Positions 9,001 to 21,079 of a DNA stretch of 25,194 bases are shown here, one piece after another; the first letter of the stretch is position 1, and each line of letters begins with the position of its first letter. Source of the DNA: Smittium mucronatum. Taxonomy: Eukaryota; Kickxellomycota; Harpellomycetes; Harpellales; Legeriomycetaceae. The translations under genes were made by a program, and so were the position numbers. The DNA is taken from positions 1 to 25,194 of the forward strand of contig LSSL01002588.1 of NCBI GenBank assembly GCA_001953115.1. The letters are read 5' to 3'. The notes beneath the pieces were generated by a model. That model was not told where the DNA came from and did no database searches. It saw nothing but the letters and a program-made list of their open reading frames with translations.

Positions 9001-9775
9001 ATCTGCCAAATAAAACCGATTTTTTTGTAAGAGGTAAAATAATCGAATATAATTAATACAATTTATATATAAATTATCAAATATATTTATACTTTTTTTA
9101 AAATGTAAGCTTTTCGCAAAAACTTATAAATATGGTTCCATTTTTGTTAATAAAAAACCTTTTTAAAAAATTTCAATTTTCCATAATGACTAATTCTAAA
9201 ATCAAAAAATAGTGGCATTTTTCAAGCGAGTTTATCAGATAATAAACAAGAAATTATGTCCACATTTTAACATTTGCATAAAATAATCTAGGATTTTCAG
9301 CATTTTTTTAGCTTATTTTTTTTTTGGATTTTTCAAATACTTGATTGTGTTGCGTTTCTTCGATTTAGTTTTTGAAAACTTGAAACTCAAAAGTAATCAC
9401 AATATTATAGATCTAAATAAAAAAAAACATTTATTCAAGTTTACTGCATATCCAGGTCAAGTTGATTGATTACTAGAATATCTGCTGTTCATCATCATAA
9501 ATTAGATTTAAATTTATAAATTGATTCGATATTTATATTCAATTTGATAAATAAGATGCCTCTACTAATCTCCATCAAGAATTTTAGAGTTTTTAATGGA
9601 TCAAATCTATCGAGTTGCGTGCATATAAACAGGGTTTATATGAGTTTTAGGCCTTGCTCGATGTTTATTTTTAAATTATCTTATTTCTTCTCAAAATATT
9701 TAATTTTAACCATAAATATACAAGCGATGAAAATTCGGATAATTTTTTGATAAATCTGTATTAAATCTCAAAGTT

Positions 9776-10015
9776 TTAGGGTAAAAATTTATAGTTCTTG
9801 TTTTTAAAACGATTGAACCCAGCTAATTTTTTTATAATTGACTCTGTTTTCTTATGAAGTAAATGAAAAATTTTATTTTTAATCGTTTGGTGACGTTTAA
9901 GTAGATAATATTTCATTGGTGAAGTTTTTTTTTTTATTTTTTCGAAAATTTTAAAGAAAAAATTGTTCATTAGATAAACAAGAACGAGTCGTTGACTTGG
10001 ATTTATTTTATTCAT
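9776..10015 (-). CDS. Possible small basic protein, 79 residues, unknown
   Basis: A true ATG at 10015-10013 opens a 79-codon frame ending in TAA. The product is Lys/Ile/Phe-rich (NNFFFKIFEKIKKK, RHQTIKNKIFHLLHKK) with no recognised motif. Codons for Arg, Gln, His, Pro and Thr are more varied than in nearby chance ORFs. It lies 776 bases upstream of the secreted-protein gene on the same strand. A chance ORF in AT-rich DNA is just as likely. Confidence 0.2.
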   Translation of the reverse strand: MNKINPSQRLVLVYLMNNFFFKIFEKIKKKTSPMKYYLLKRHQTIKNKIFHLLHKKTESIIKKLAGFNRFKNKNYKFLP

Positions 10016-12148
10016 TGCTTATTGATATATAAAAATGTAGAATTTTTTTTTAAATTTGGGATTCAGCTAATTATTTTTGCGTGATAAGCATGTTAATGAA
10101 CATTGGCCATATTATACTAACTTTTGAACACGCTAAAGAATGGGTTTATAAAGTCTTTTGAGAAAGATTTAAATTAATTTTGGTATCTCTTATCATTATA
10201 ATTTATAATAACAAGTTTTGATTGTTTATGTTGCGGGCTTTAATTACTATAGTTTTTAAGAATAACTACTCAAAAATAAAAATATTTTCTTTTGCTCATT
10301 ATGATTAATCTTTACTTTTATTTTTTATATTGCAAAAAATACTAGAGTGGATGAACGCACTAGAAGAAAAATATTTTATCAAAATAAACCTATTGCATAA
10401 AAATCAGGATTTGTTTATATGCACCCAATATAAATCTTGATACTATACAGCATCAGTTATTTTTCAAAGATTTTTGAAAAGAAGTAGAAATTATTATTTA
10501 TTTCCAAAAAATCTCCCAGACGAGATCCAATAGACATTTTTTTCACATTTAGAATATAATTAAATCTTAATGAGTTCAGGGTTAAATTCAAATAAAAAAA
10601 TCCTATTGGATAAAAAAGAAAAAAAATTCATTTTTTAAATGGAAAAGGTTAAAAACTGGAATTTTTTAAATTGAAAAAAATTTTATAAGATAAAAAATTT
10701 TTTTTATTAAATATGCAGAAAATAAATATTAACCTTTTATCTAATTTAATTAGATTTTTTTAAATAAAATATATTATTCAAAAAGAAAATCTCTTCGATT
10801 TAAGATTTAAGAAACCGCAGTTTCTTTTATGCAAACTTCAAAAGAACGGAGATACTTTTATCTGTTGAAAAAATATATTAAAGTGCTGTTAATGTTTTGT
10901 TTTCAAATTTTGATTAACAAAATTATAAACCAATATCAGGTTAGTTAAAAAAATCGGAGAATAAATATGTTTGTATTTTGATCTAAGATTAGCCATATTA
11001 ATTTCTCTCTAAATCATCAATTTTTCAAAAGCTTAACCCATTGATAAAAATTAACAATTTTGTCTTTTAGAAAAAAGAATTTAGAATTAAATTCTTTTCA
11101 CTTGACTTGTAAATTCTTTATAAAAATTTATAAATTAGTAATTACTCACTGAGGTTAAAAATCCGAATAATTATTTTACACAAAAATAAGATCAGAATTT
11201 CAAACAATCTCTCCGAAACTTGAAATTTAGGATATCAGTCAAAAAAATTCAACGCAGAATCAATTCTTTCAAATTTTTTTTTTTTGATCAATGCAAATAT
11301 TAGAATTACTAAATATATATTTTAATTTTTAAATAACCGATTTAATTCTCAGAAAATTCATTCCAATATATTTTAAATCGAAAAAATAGTTACAATCTCT
11401 ACTATTCTTGGCATGAAAGATATATTTAGTAGCTTAATAAAAAAAATATTTATTACCATTAGATTTTTCAAAAAAAAAAATAGGTTAATATTATTTTTTT
11501 AAATAGATAAAAATAAGCGTTTCTAAATTATCTTAAAGCATGATTCTTAAAAACGGATTTTTTTCTTCATATCCCTTTTTTATAAATCTGAAAATATAAT
11601 TTTTAAAACCTTTCACTATTTTATTTTATATCATGTTTTAAAAAAAGATACACATCAATAGGTATTTTTCACATTTTTTTTATTTCCTATATTTTTTAAT
11701 TTTTTATAAAAAACTGAGATCTAATTATCAAATCTACACACGCTTTTAAGTATTTTCTAATAATTGAGGTTTTACATAAAATTATATTTATAATATTCAT
11801 ATACAAGAGCTTGATCGGTATAATGTTAATTTAATATCATAATATGGCATTCGAAAAAAAATTTTAATTATAAAATTATTAATATTATTCAGAAAAAAAT
11901 TAACATCAATAAGATAAATATATTAAACTAAACTCATTATATTTTTTTAATAATATCTTAGACCAATATAGGCTTTATTTTAGGTTAAAGTTATTTTAAT
12001 TTTTACCTAATATTAGTTAGAAATTGAAATATATTGTATTGATTCGGCACCAACTCAATTTTATAACGGGGGTTATATTGAAAGTCATTTTTTATGGTTG
12101 TAAAAAAATTTAATCGAAAAAAATAAATTTGACAGTTTTATAATATTA

Positions 12149-12190
12149 TAGTAATTAAAGAAATAGTATAGTAATTAAAGAAATAATATA
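12149..12190. repeat. 20-bp tandem duplication
   Basis: The unit GTAATTAAAGAAATAGTATA occurs at 12151-12170 and again at 12171-12190 with one base changed (AATAGTATA to AATAATATA). It looks like a simple local duplication in AT-rich DNA with no visible function. Confidence 0.85.
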
Positions 12191-12722
12191 CTTTTAAAAA
12201 ATAAATAGCACTATTAATATCACCACTATGTTTTAGTTATCTAAGAGATATGAAATGTCAGTATAATTAAATTAAAATACTATTTAGAATTTGTCTAAAT
12301 TTTAATCTAAATTTAATTTGGTCTTTGGCCAACATTAAAAAAATTATACTAAAAATGTATCCATACTAAAATTTATCGTCAAAATTGGCTAAAACGAAAT
12401 TATAAATATAGCATAAAATTTTTTACTAAAAGTGATTTTGATAAATTTATCATTTTTTAGCTAAGATATAATATAAAAAGAGTGGTAAATGGTTTCTTGG
12501 GACTTATTATGAATCCATCCTTAGTAAAATGCTAGTTAATGGTCGTCAAATTCTAAAAAAACTTTAGATTTTACTTCATTAAATGGCTTCATATTAAATT
12601 TTTCCAGAGGCACTATCGTCATTTTTATTTTAATATCAGAAATCTGATATAAGCCATGATGTGTGTATTTTATTTTTACGATAATTGATTTAAAATTCAA
12701 TAAAAAGTTACAAAAACTAATT

Positions 12723-15112
12723 ATGAACCTCCTTTTTTCCCCTGTATTTTTTGAAAAGGCGAAGCAGAAAACACGAACAAGCTATATGCCATCGTCTTTT
12801 TTAGAATAATCTATTGTTATATGGTATTTTTCGATTCATTTTACAGTAAATTTTAGAAATTTGAATTTTTTAAAAACTATAAAAGTTAAAAATTAAACTT
12901 TAAACCTCAAAAGTCGACGCTTGGTACTAATATAACAGACCAAGTGTATTAAATAACAAAAAATGGTTCTCTTTTGGTTGTAGTGTGGTAGAAATCACGG
13001 TTTATACCGATCGATTTTAAGCTATAAAACGAGAGCCAATAAAATCCAAGATATAAAAGTTTTAAAGATTATCAGTTTTGTCACAAGCGACAATTTTTTT
13101 ACACCACGAAAACGTGATCCTGCAGCTTTGCTTATTAAAAAATATATTTTTACTGCTATTTTAAATTCTTAATCAAAGTTAGGAAATTTTAGGACAAAGT
13201 TAACATCTAAAAATTTCAGATTTTGCAAGTTTGTCAAAAAATTTGTGAAAATTTCAGTTTTTAAGCACATAAAAAATTTAACTAAAAAAAATTGCAAATC
13301 GCCAAATTTATTCACTTCCACAAAACTAAATTGGGAATAAATCTACCAATACGAGGTCCTACAACTATGTTTATTAATTAGAAAAAATCGACAAAGCCAA
13401 TCTATCCCAGAAAAAGTTAGGAGGATATAAGGCGACTGAAAGAGTAGACAATTTCTAACTTTTTGCCTCAGCTAGCAGTGTGACCCCAATCTATAAATTT
13501 TTTATATAGAATTCGTTCTAATTGCTCAAATTAATCAATTCGATAGATTTGGACGCTTTATCCTATCAAATTCAATATTTTAAACTCTATTCAAAAAACT
13601 AAAAAAAAAGTCCTCAGACAACAAATCTGATGCCAATTACCCGATTAAACTGGTTATAGAGATTAGCTAAGTCCATTATGGAGATGATGCTAGAATAGGA
13701 TCTGTCAAATTCAATTCTCACAGAAATCCTATAAAAAAAGCTAATGCATAGATGATGACAACGTTAGGACAAAATTCCCAAAATACATATAATCAGACGC
13801 AACTGAAAACGTGGAGGTTTCTATTGGGCATCTTTTGGACGGAACCTTACAAAAAAAACTCAAAAATATCTGTTCCATGTGATCAGATAAAAAGATTGGG
13901 ATGAGCTGGGCTCAGTTTAGGGATGAATGAGGAGGTGCTTTCGAAGCTGCGAAAAACATATCTAAACATCTTCCAAACTTATATTTTAATATGCAGGATA
14001 ATTTTAAAGTCCAAAAAACCTATTTCATTTTCCATTCAGTAGCAGATGCCAAACAGTTGATTGAAAAATACATTAAGTAAAGGGAAAAAGGTTGAATTCT
14101 ACTAGACAGTTAGATACGAGAAAAATATAACTTTAATCAATATTTCCAGCTTCGAAGATATGGATATCGTATCCCTGACCAAATTAATCAGACAATAATT
14201 TGGAGCACTCGATACAATTAAGATCATAAGTGCTTGGGCTATAATCGAAAAAACTTGTTTCTCCATTTTTTAATCAGGATATTTTTTTGTAAAAGCGATA
14301 CTGATACTAAACTACCCCTATTTTTGATACATGATTAAGGTAAAATAAATTTATTATCCAAGGCTGCAAGTTCACCAGTGCTTTCTGCAAAAAAGATGGA
14401 AATCGGAAATCTGATTGCAGTGAGCACAATATTAAAAAGACTCATAAAAAAAAATTTGGTGAAAATTCATCATCTGGAATAAAAATTTCTGGAACCAATA
14501 TACTTCAAGTTTCAAATGCTGGTACTCAGCAAAAAATCCCTCTAAAACCAATTCAAAAAAATGAATATTTGAACACTGGTGCGAACAATGGTACACATTT
14601 TGTTCTCAAAAAATCACTATTAAATTTAAATGATATGGAAATCAAACTAATTAATCCCCCTAAAAAAAATCAAAAGGAAAAAATTGAATCTCCAATAAGA
14701 GCATAAAACATATATATACCAGTCTCAAAAATAGTAAGCCCATAGTATTGAATAAAAATTATGTGACATATATAAATGTTAAAAATTTGGGGAAAATATC
14801 ACCCGAAAATATGACAAATGATGGCCTTGAAATTTATTTTTGAGGAGAAGGGTCAAATGAACTATCTGATCGAACAATCTGACTCGTAAAATGAAAAAAT
14901 TAAAATCCAAAAAGAACAAATCTCAAGTGATAATGATAATGATACATCTTGCGACTACGAGAACATAAAAGAAAAACATATGGAATCGGAAAAAAATGTC
15001 AGAAATAGAGACATCACAGTTGATCAATTTATGGATTACGAAAATATAGTTTTTGAAGAACTAAAATGTAAACGTCTATCCCACCTGAATGGGAAGTATA
15101 TGGAACAATAAA
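12723..15112 (+). pseudogene. LINE ORF1 relic (nucleic-acid-binding protein)
   Basis: Coding-like pieces lie in several frames. The first is from the ATG at 12723 (MNLLFSPVFFEKAKQKTRTS). Others include a long open run near 12990-13170 (FFTPRKRDPAALLIKKYI), a piece near 14160 (DMDIVSLTKLIRQ) and FCKKDGNRKSDCSEH at about 14383-14427. The last resembles a CCHC knuckle in which the His is replaced by Asn and the first Cys is misplaced. It is followed by Ser/Lys-rich and acidic stretches (DTSCDYENIKEKHMES near 14940). Assignment to ORF1 rests on the knuckle-like motif and the position just before the endonuclease. The 12.7-13.4 kb part is the least certain. Confidence 0.5.
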
Positions 15113-15520
15113 ACCTTCATACGACCGATCCATTAATTAAATTTTGAATAAAAAATCTTAATAACTCCAAAAAAAAAATTCAAAATCAAAAAGTATAGAT
15201 AAAAATCTTAAAAAAAATGATAATAAATGTTCCAAAATTAAGTGCTGAAACTGTAAAATCTCACTTTTTACACCAAAACATCCTCAAATCTAATAGTTTT
15301 ATTATAAAAAAGATAAAAAAGATAAAAACTTTAGAAATGAGGCTTATAATACTAATGGAAACCAAATATCTCTCGGCAAATCGAAAATCAGAAATCAGAA
15401 ATCATCAAAGTACAAAAGCCATTAGGAGCAAAAATCATAATTGAAACCTAATAAAAATATAGGAAAAACTCAAAAAACAACAAAATAATGCATGATTGAG
15501 GTAACAGTTTATCAAAATTA

Positions 15521-17341
15521 ATGACGTTTAACATTGGAGGAATCAAATCTGTAAAACTAGAACTTGGAATTATTCTTGAAAAAAAAAAACCTGATATTAT
15601 AGTAATTCAGGAAGAATTTTTAAGGAAAAAATCATACTGCTGTAAAATATCTGGTAATACTACTGTCTAATCTAAATCGGAGATAGCTAAAGGAAAAAAT
15701 GGACTCTTGATAGATGTCAGAAATAAATCTGGACTATCCATTAATGAGTTTTTAAATAACTCCACCTGGATGGCAGAAATGATCTCGGACAAAACAAAAA
15801 GCCAGATTAATTTTATAATTATGATAGTTAATTTACACATACCTTCATTGGGAATCAGGAAAAAAAGAACAATAGAAGAAATCTACACATTCTTAAAAAA
15901 TAAATCGAATACCAAACACCCCATAATACATTCCGATTACTTCAACATAGACACCTGTAAAAACTACCAGCTCCTTGCTAAAAATGGTATAAATTTTTAT
16001 CATGCACAAGTATCAAATTCATTAGGCTCAAGACGGAATAAGAATACTTTAGGCCGAATGATTGATCATATATTTTATTATAATATGGGATTAAGGCAAA
16101 GCCGATGCATCGCCAACAAATATGTTGATGTTTATGACCTTTTTCCTATTACTACAGAGTGGGATATAGCTACCATCTCTGCACTCATAATAAAAAGATA
16201 AATCAGACTGAAAAAAATCGGATCGGTCAAGTACCAATTAATATCAAGCAATCGATTCGATCTATTGACGTTAATGGAATCGATATTAATCAATGTTCTA
16301 AAAAGTTAATAGATTTAATATGGGATGATTCCGACCGATCAGGTTCTGTAATCGATTCCGCCGATCTCGCTGATTAAAAAAAATTTATTTTTATCCGACA
16401 AAACAATAAAGAAAATCAAGAAAAAATAAAAAATCTTTAAACTGCTAACTAAGTCCAAAATCAAACTTAAAGCGTATTTAAAGGCAAAAAATGATGCTGA
16501 AAGGTCAAAAAAACTTGACTCTAAATTGTTTTATAAAAAAAACTGGAAAAATTTAATGAGTATCTAACCTCAAATAATACACAAAAAAAGTTGAATTTCA
16601 TCAAATATTCAACATGAAAAATTAAAAATAGTACTTCAACCTGCCCTGTATTTGATAGAAACAAAGATTTAGTCGTAGATAGTGAAAAAAAACTAAAATT
16701 TTGGGGAAATCACTTTAAAAACCTTGCTTTAGATACTAATTGGAATTGTAGATCTGTTGAAAATCGGGAGGATATACTAATTTATGATACAGAACCTTTT
16801 ACGGAATGTGACGAGACAATAAAATGGTCCGAAATAATAACTGCGCTTAGTGATATACCAAATAACAAAGCTCTGGGGACCGATGGAATCCCTAATTAGA
16901 TATGGAAAATATTCTAAAGAAAGTTCACCTAATTCAAAAATTTCTAGATTTATTTTTAAAATTCTAAAAAAAATCTGGGACACAGATTAAATTAATAAAA
17001 TAATGTCAAAGAGTATTGTGATACCAGTGCCCAAAAAAAGGAACCTACATGACCCTAACAACTACCGCGGTATATCGCTTATACCTACGTTCATACAAAT
17101 TCTGTCCAAAGTTTTAGAAAATAAAATTTCTGCAATCAGTAAAAAATATAAAATAATATCTAAAGAATAAGGCGGATTCTGGAATCGTGAGGAGTTTGTC
17201 TCTCAATCTAATATTCTTTATGAAATCGTAAAAAGAAGGAAGCTGATGGGAATGGAAATATTGATAGGCTTTATTAAATTCTCAAAAGCTTATGACCGTG
17301 TCACTCACATGGCTCTGATATATAACTTTGGAACATGGTGA
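15521..17341 (+). pseudogene. LINE ORF2 relic: endonuclease plus N-terminal part of RT
   Basis: The ATG at 15521 starts MTFNIGGIKSVKLE and runs into PDIIVIQEEF (the metal-binding Glu region of APE endonucleases). A TAA falls at 15668, then the same frame is open to 16201, with NLHIPSLG, HSDYFNI in place of the usual GDFN-type motif, and GRMIDHIF. The final S-D-H-type catalytic motif is degraded (VYDLFPI). A frameshift follows near 16200. RT segments then appear: 16627-16899 with NNKALGTDGIPN, and 17003-17341 with IPVPKKRNLHDPNNYRGISL and GFIKFSKAYDRV. In the last motif (RT motif A) the first catalytic Asp position is Lys. The frame stops at TGA 17339-17341, just before repeat copy 3. Motifs B-E, including the YxDD box, are not visible. 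A dead copy. Confidence 0.85.
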
Positions 17342-17342
17342 T

Positions 17343-17421
17343 CCCCTAAGATCGAAATACCTTTACGTGGTTTAGGGGCTTAGTAGTGTACTTTTCGAAG
17401 TACACTAGACCAAAATTTCAA
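17343..17421 (+). ncRNA. HDV-like ribozyme candidate, copy 3
   Basis: P1 CCCCTAA (17343-17349) pairs with TTAGGGG (17372-17378). P2 GAAAT (17354-17358) pairs with ATTTC (17415-17419). P3 ACC/GGT encloses TTTACGT. P4 is a perfect 10-bp hairpin with a TTCG loop (17384-17407). J4/2 is GACCAAA, a C-N-A-A type junction with the candidate catalytic C at 17410. P2 has lost its two outer pairs relative to copy 1, and the P3 loop has lost one of the C bases that could form P1.1. The architecture is otherwise kept. Confidence 0.55.
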
Positions 17422-17966
17422 GCAGCGCTTTACTATTCTTGGTTGTGAATAGTAAAGGTAGCGCACAGCATTTCGGAGGGCAGACATTCCAGAAAAGGGC
17501 CATCCCGAAACAGGAGGAACCGATCTTTTAGCACGACTGTGACATAGTCTAGTGACAAGTCCAGCGTTCGACGGTCAGATGCATCTAGGCCTCTAAAAGC
17601 TATTTGTAGGAAAGCCGTGTTGATCAATCCCACGTATGGATAGGAGCTTAGTTTTAATAATCCTGTTAGAAGTAGTCTCTAACTAGGAGCTCAGTAGCTT
17701 CAATAAACTATATAACATTTACAAAGAGCTTAATTCTTGACTACATGTAGTCCTAGCCATACTCCTATATAAAAAACGCCAAAGGGGGGTATTTCAGTTG
17801 GAAAATCACGCTATTTTCCATAGATACGAAGCTGGTAGCCTAACAGAGGAGCTTATTGTAGTTATTATAATAGTATTTTTTATACAACTGTTTCTTTTTT
17901 TCATATTTTTTAGTATAGTTTTTAATGACGTTATCTTAAAATAAAATTCCGTGATACAAAAAAAAA
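17343..17966 (+). mobile_element. Ribozyme-headed non-autonomous retroposon, copy 3, inside the LINE
   Basis: The copy starts CCCCTAAGA and shares with copy 2 the conserved hairpins, CTTGGTTG, AAACAGGAG, TTTAGCAC, GATCAATCCCACGT (17622-17635), TAGGAGCTTA, CAAAGAGCTTAATTC and the tail AATTCCGTGATAC. It ends in a short A run at 17958-17966. It cuts the LINE reading frame right after RT motif A. No matching target-site duplication was found, so insertion may have deleted or replaced LINE sequence. The alternative is that the segment marks a chimeric junction formed during reverse transcription. Confidence 0.78.
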
Positions 17967-18484
17967 GAAATTACTAGAGACTATACATAGACTAGATCTA
18001 CTAAGCTAACCAAAATGAAAATTGATTGTAAAAACATGCAAAAATGAAACAATATTCGATTGAATGAAAATTCATAAAATAAACCTAGAGCCAAAAATAA
18101 CAGGACAGAATATGTATTGTTCCAAAAAGGATTAACACGTGTGAAAAAAATTAGAATATGGAATCAGGGTATATTTGGGAGATTATTTTGAATACCAGAC
18201 TTTTTTTTCTTATGTAAACCATTGGCTATAAAAAAATTTAATCACTTCAAGCCAATATTAATGAAATAAATTTACTTATCCTAATAAATGCTTAAAGTTT
18301 TGATAATAGATGCTTTCTTTTTATAACTCTATACTGCAATTCAACCAATAATTTCGTTTTTTTCTTAATGCTATATTTCCAAATTAGGAAAGTAGTAAAA
18401 ATTATTAGAAAAGCGTCTGCTCGCGAAGAGAATCTCCCATTTAACTAATTAAAAGAATGCAAAGTATGTAAATTAAGGAAATAA
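17967..18484. other. AT-rich stretch between repeat copy 3 and the possible LINE tail
   Basis: No coding frame, RT motif or repeat was recognised here. If the LINE continues at 18485, its RT palm motifs should fall in this gap or have been deleted, and no YxDD-like sequence could be found. Confidence 0.4.
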
Positions 18485-18703
18485 AATATTCAACATATCT
18501 ACTTTGGCTACAGAAGTATTAAACAATTATGCAATCTTATATACTACTTTATTTCAAAAAAATTAATAATTGAATCTGAGATATCCAATAGAGTTACTGC
18601 TGAGTTTATATATGATTTTTTAGCACCAGTGAAGACCAAATTTCTAAAAATAGATATAATATATAGTCTGGCCATTTGGAACATCTTTAGAGAAAAAACG
18701 TAA
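18485..18703 (+). pseudogene. Possible C-terminal fragment of the same LINE ORF2
   Basis: A frame of 72 codons is open from 18485 to TAA 18701-18703. It has no start codon and reads, in part, NRVTAEFIYDFLAPVKTKF and IDIIYSLAIWNIFREK. Coding-like fragments continue to about 18.9 kb in shifting frames (LTAEGILNKWEKN). Orientation and position suit the thumb or C-terminal region of the LINE interrupted at 17343, but no diagnostic motif is present, so this assignment is inference. It could instead be a different relic. Confidence 0.35.
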
Positions 18704-21078
18704 TCAGCTCTATCTAAAAATATACTAACAGCTGAAGGAATATTAAATAAGTGGGAAAAAAATACCTAACTGAAAAAATTATCAATGACTCAAAAAAATG
18801 AGGAAAAGAGAACTTGATTTAGAATCAAGATATCATGACTCTCCACAAAGCTTGGAGAAAAAAATATTTTTTGAAAATAGATAAAAAAATCATGACATCC
18901 CACCTTGTTTCTATTTTAAAATCTAAGTTTTAAATTTATCCATTATATAATACTTTCAATCAATAAGCGCATTCAGAAAAAAAAAGATCCTCTTTCATAG
19001 TTTTAGTACTAAATAATAATAAAATGGTGTCACTTATAAGACTACAATGTGGCCAAAAATTCTAAAAATTAAAAGATGTGAACAGTTTCTTTCTTTAATT
19101 TCCATTTTAAAATAAGCATCTTTCGATTAATTATTAGTGCTCCAATAGCCAGAAAAATACAGTTATATAAATAGGGTCACTCTGAGGCATCTTAATGAAT
19201 AAATAAAATTGAAATGGATCTTAAAAGAGTTTTCGAAAAAAGACACTCTTTTTAATAAATGAATTTTTATTCTAATCTGACAATTATGCAATTAAACCCG
19301 AAATTACAGGCGATTTTACGATTTACTCATTATAAGTGCGTATTTTTTTCCAAATAGAACGAATAAAATTTGCATTTTAAATCTAAATTTACAATTGAAG
19401 GATAGTTTTGCACAAGTAACAGATTATTTGAAACATTTATAATTAAATTTGATAGAAATTTTATTTAAATATGAATTCATGATTTAAATTTTTTATTTTA
19501 GGCAACTAATGCCGAGCAATAGATTATATGATTATTAATAAATATAACATGTAAGATAAGAATAAAGTTTTATTTAATCAAAAAACTGAAGGATAAGGTT
19601 ATTATTTCAAAAACTATATATCTTATGCTATATATCTGAATTCATATTTCGGGTAATAAATTATAATTTCAAATATTTTCGATGTAAAATTTGTTAGAGA
19701 CGATATGAGCTTCCTTTTTTCAATTTTTTAATGAGTTTTTTTTTTTATAAGTATAAAATCAATTGATTATAAAATATCAGATCTTTTTGAACTTTTTTTT
19801 TTAATATTTCGGTCTAAATGTCAAAAATTAAAATCTAAAAATAATAAAATGGAAGAAAAAAATACAAATTACTAAAAGATGTAATTAAATAAAATAAAAA
19901 TCGATTTTATTTCATTATAATGATCTTCCCAAATATAAATTTTATATGATCAAAGAGTTCAATAAATTTTTTTTTTCTGAATGAAAAAAGCTTAGAATTG
20001 ACTTTTTTCTTATTTATTTATTTTTGAATAGCTAATCAATTTATGTTATCTTCGAAGTGATTTTTTTATTATTTTTTTATCTTTCTCATATAAAATCACG
20101 ATCTCTATTTCAATGAGATATATATATTTATTAATAGCTGTAAGTATTTTTTATTTATTCCATTAAATCCCTCCCTCTGTTCTGATGGGCTATATCCTTC
20201 ACAATTCGATCCCAATTTAAAATCTTCATTTTCTGAATTATTCCCATTTAGAGCAGTTTAATATAATATATTATCAATTCATTGAAACTCAAACTATGTC
20301 CCAAGTACAAAAATGATATTTATGACTCGGATAATTATAAAAATATTTCCAATTATATCTTATTTCCAATCCAAGGAATCATTTTTTTCAAAGCTCCAAT
20401 AAGAAAAGACTGGTTAACAATAAAATAAGAATTATATATTAATTAGATACAATTTTTGATGTTATATCTTTTCCAAAAATAGTGTATTGAGGTCCCGTAG
20501 GTAAAAGAATCATTTATAACACTAAATAAATTTTTAATTAGTGCACCTGGAATGTTTATAAGGCACCTTGGCCCATTTTTGGATCAATTATGTTATTTTT
20601 GGGGGTATGAATACAAAATTTATTTCTTCAAAAATTTATGAACTATTTTTGGGATGAATAGATGCGTTTTCCATCGACAAGATTATTTTAAAATTTATAT
20701 TTATTTTTTACAACAGCTTTTCAATTTTCAATATATCTCATTTTTATAAGTAGTTTTCAAATTGTATTTGGTTTTATAAATTTTTTTTTGAAGTCCTCCA
20801 AATCACGTAAGGTCTTTTTTTTAGCCCCTTAACAATATCGGAGTTTCTGATGCGTTAATAATACTATTTTTAAGCCTGTAATATTTGATTAATTGGACCC
20901 AATCGTCAGTTTAATTTTGTCTTTAAGTGGTTTTGAAAATTGAAAAGTTCTTTTTTCAAAAGTAACTTAGGTTATTTTAGGAATTTTTTTTTCAAAATAA
21001 ACACGTCAAATCTATATTAAATACCTATAATGAAAAATAATTAATTCAGTTTTATCTTTTTTTAATATAACAAGTTAG
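18704..21078. other. AT-rich region with scattered coding-like scraps
   Basis: Scraps that may extend the LINE tail occur to about 19.3 kb. From 19.3 to 20.1 kb I see nothing. At 20155-20247 (minus) a GC-richer patch has a 30-codon ORF starting at a true ATG. At 20.55-20.87 kb (minus) fragments such as FCIHTPKNNIIDPKMGQGAL look like a continuation of the decayed ORF at 21080-21432. None can be named. Confidence 0.35.
20155..20247 (-). CDS. Possible 30-residue microprotein or exon, unknown
   Basis: On the minus strand an ATG at 20247-20245 opens 30 codons (within them KILNWDRIVKDIAHQNRGRD) before TAA 20157-20155. A stop lies directly before the ATG. The patch is clearly richer in G and C than its surroundings, as coding exons are in this window. 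A second frame over the same bases is also open, so the evidence is ambiguous. No family recognised. Confidence 0.15.
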   Translation of the reverse strand: MGIIQKMKILNWDRIVKDIAHQNRGRDLME

Positions 21079-21079
21079 G

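Larger units (their letters stand above)
9001..12722. other. AT-rich region, largely featureless
   Basis: Apart from the possible small ORF at 9776-10015 and a 20-bp tandem repeat at 12149-12190, I see no coding signal, structured RNA or repeat copy. The sequence is dominated by A and T runs. The promoter of the minus-strand gene starting at 9000 should lie just right of 9000, but no motif can be called. Confidence 0.5.
12723..17341 (+). mobile_element. Decayed L1-like LINE (ORF1, AP endonuclease, partial RT)
   Basis: Coding fragments in one orientation follow the order of an L1-type non-LTR retrotransposon: an ORF1-like section with a degenerate zinc knuckle (to about 15.1 kb), an APE-type endonuclease domain from 15521, then RT motifs from 16.6 to 17.34 kb. 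Many stops and frameshifts show it is dead. The left limit is the first coding-like ATG I could place (12723); the 5' UTR boundary is unknown. The right limit is where repeat copy 3 begins at 17343, in the middle of the RT domain. Confidence 0.8.

Noticed and set aside
9544..9750. 68-codon plus-strand ORF
   Set aside because: It begins with TTG, has no recognisable motif, and the minus strand of the same interval looks equally coding-like, so neither can be supported.
17320..17990. Target-site duplication around repeat copy 3
   Set aside because: Comparing the bases before 17343 with those after the A run at 17966 gave no convincing direct repeat.
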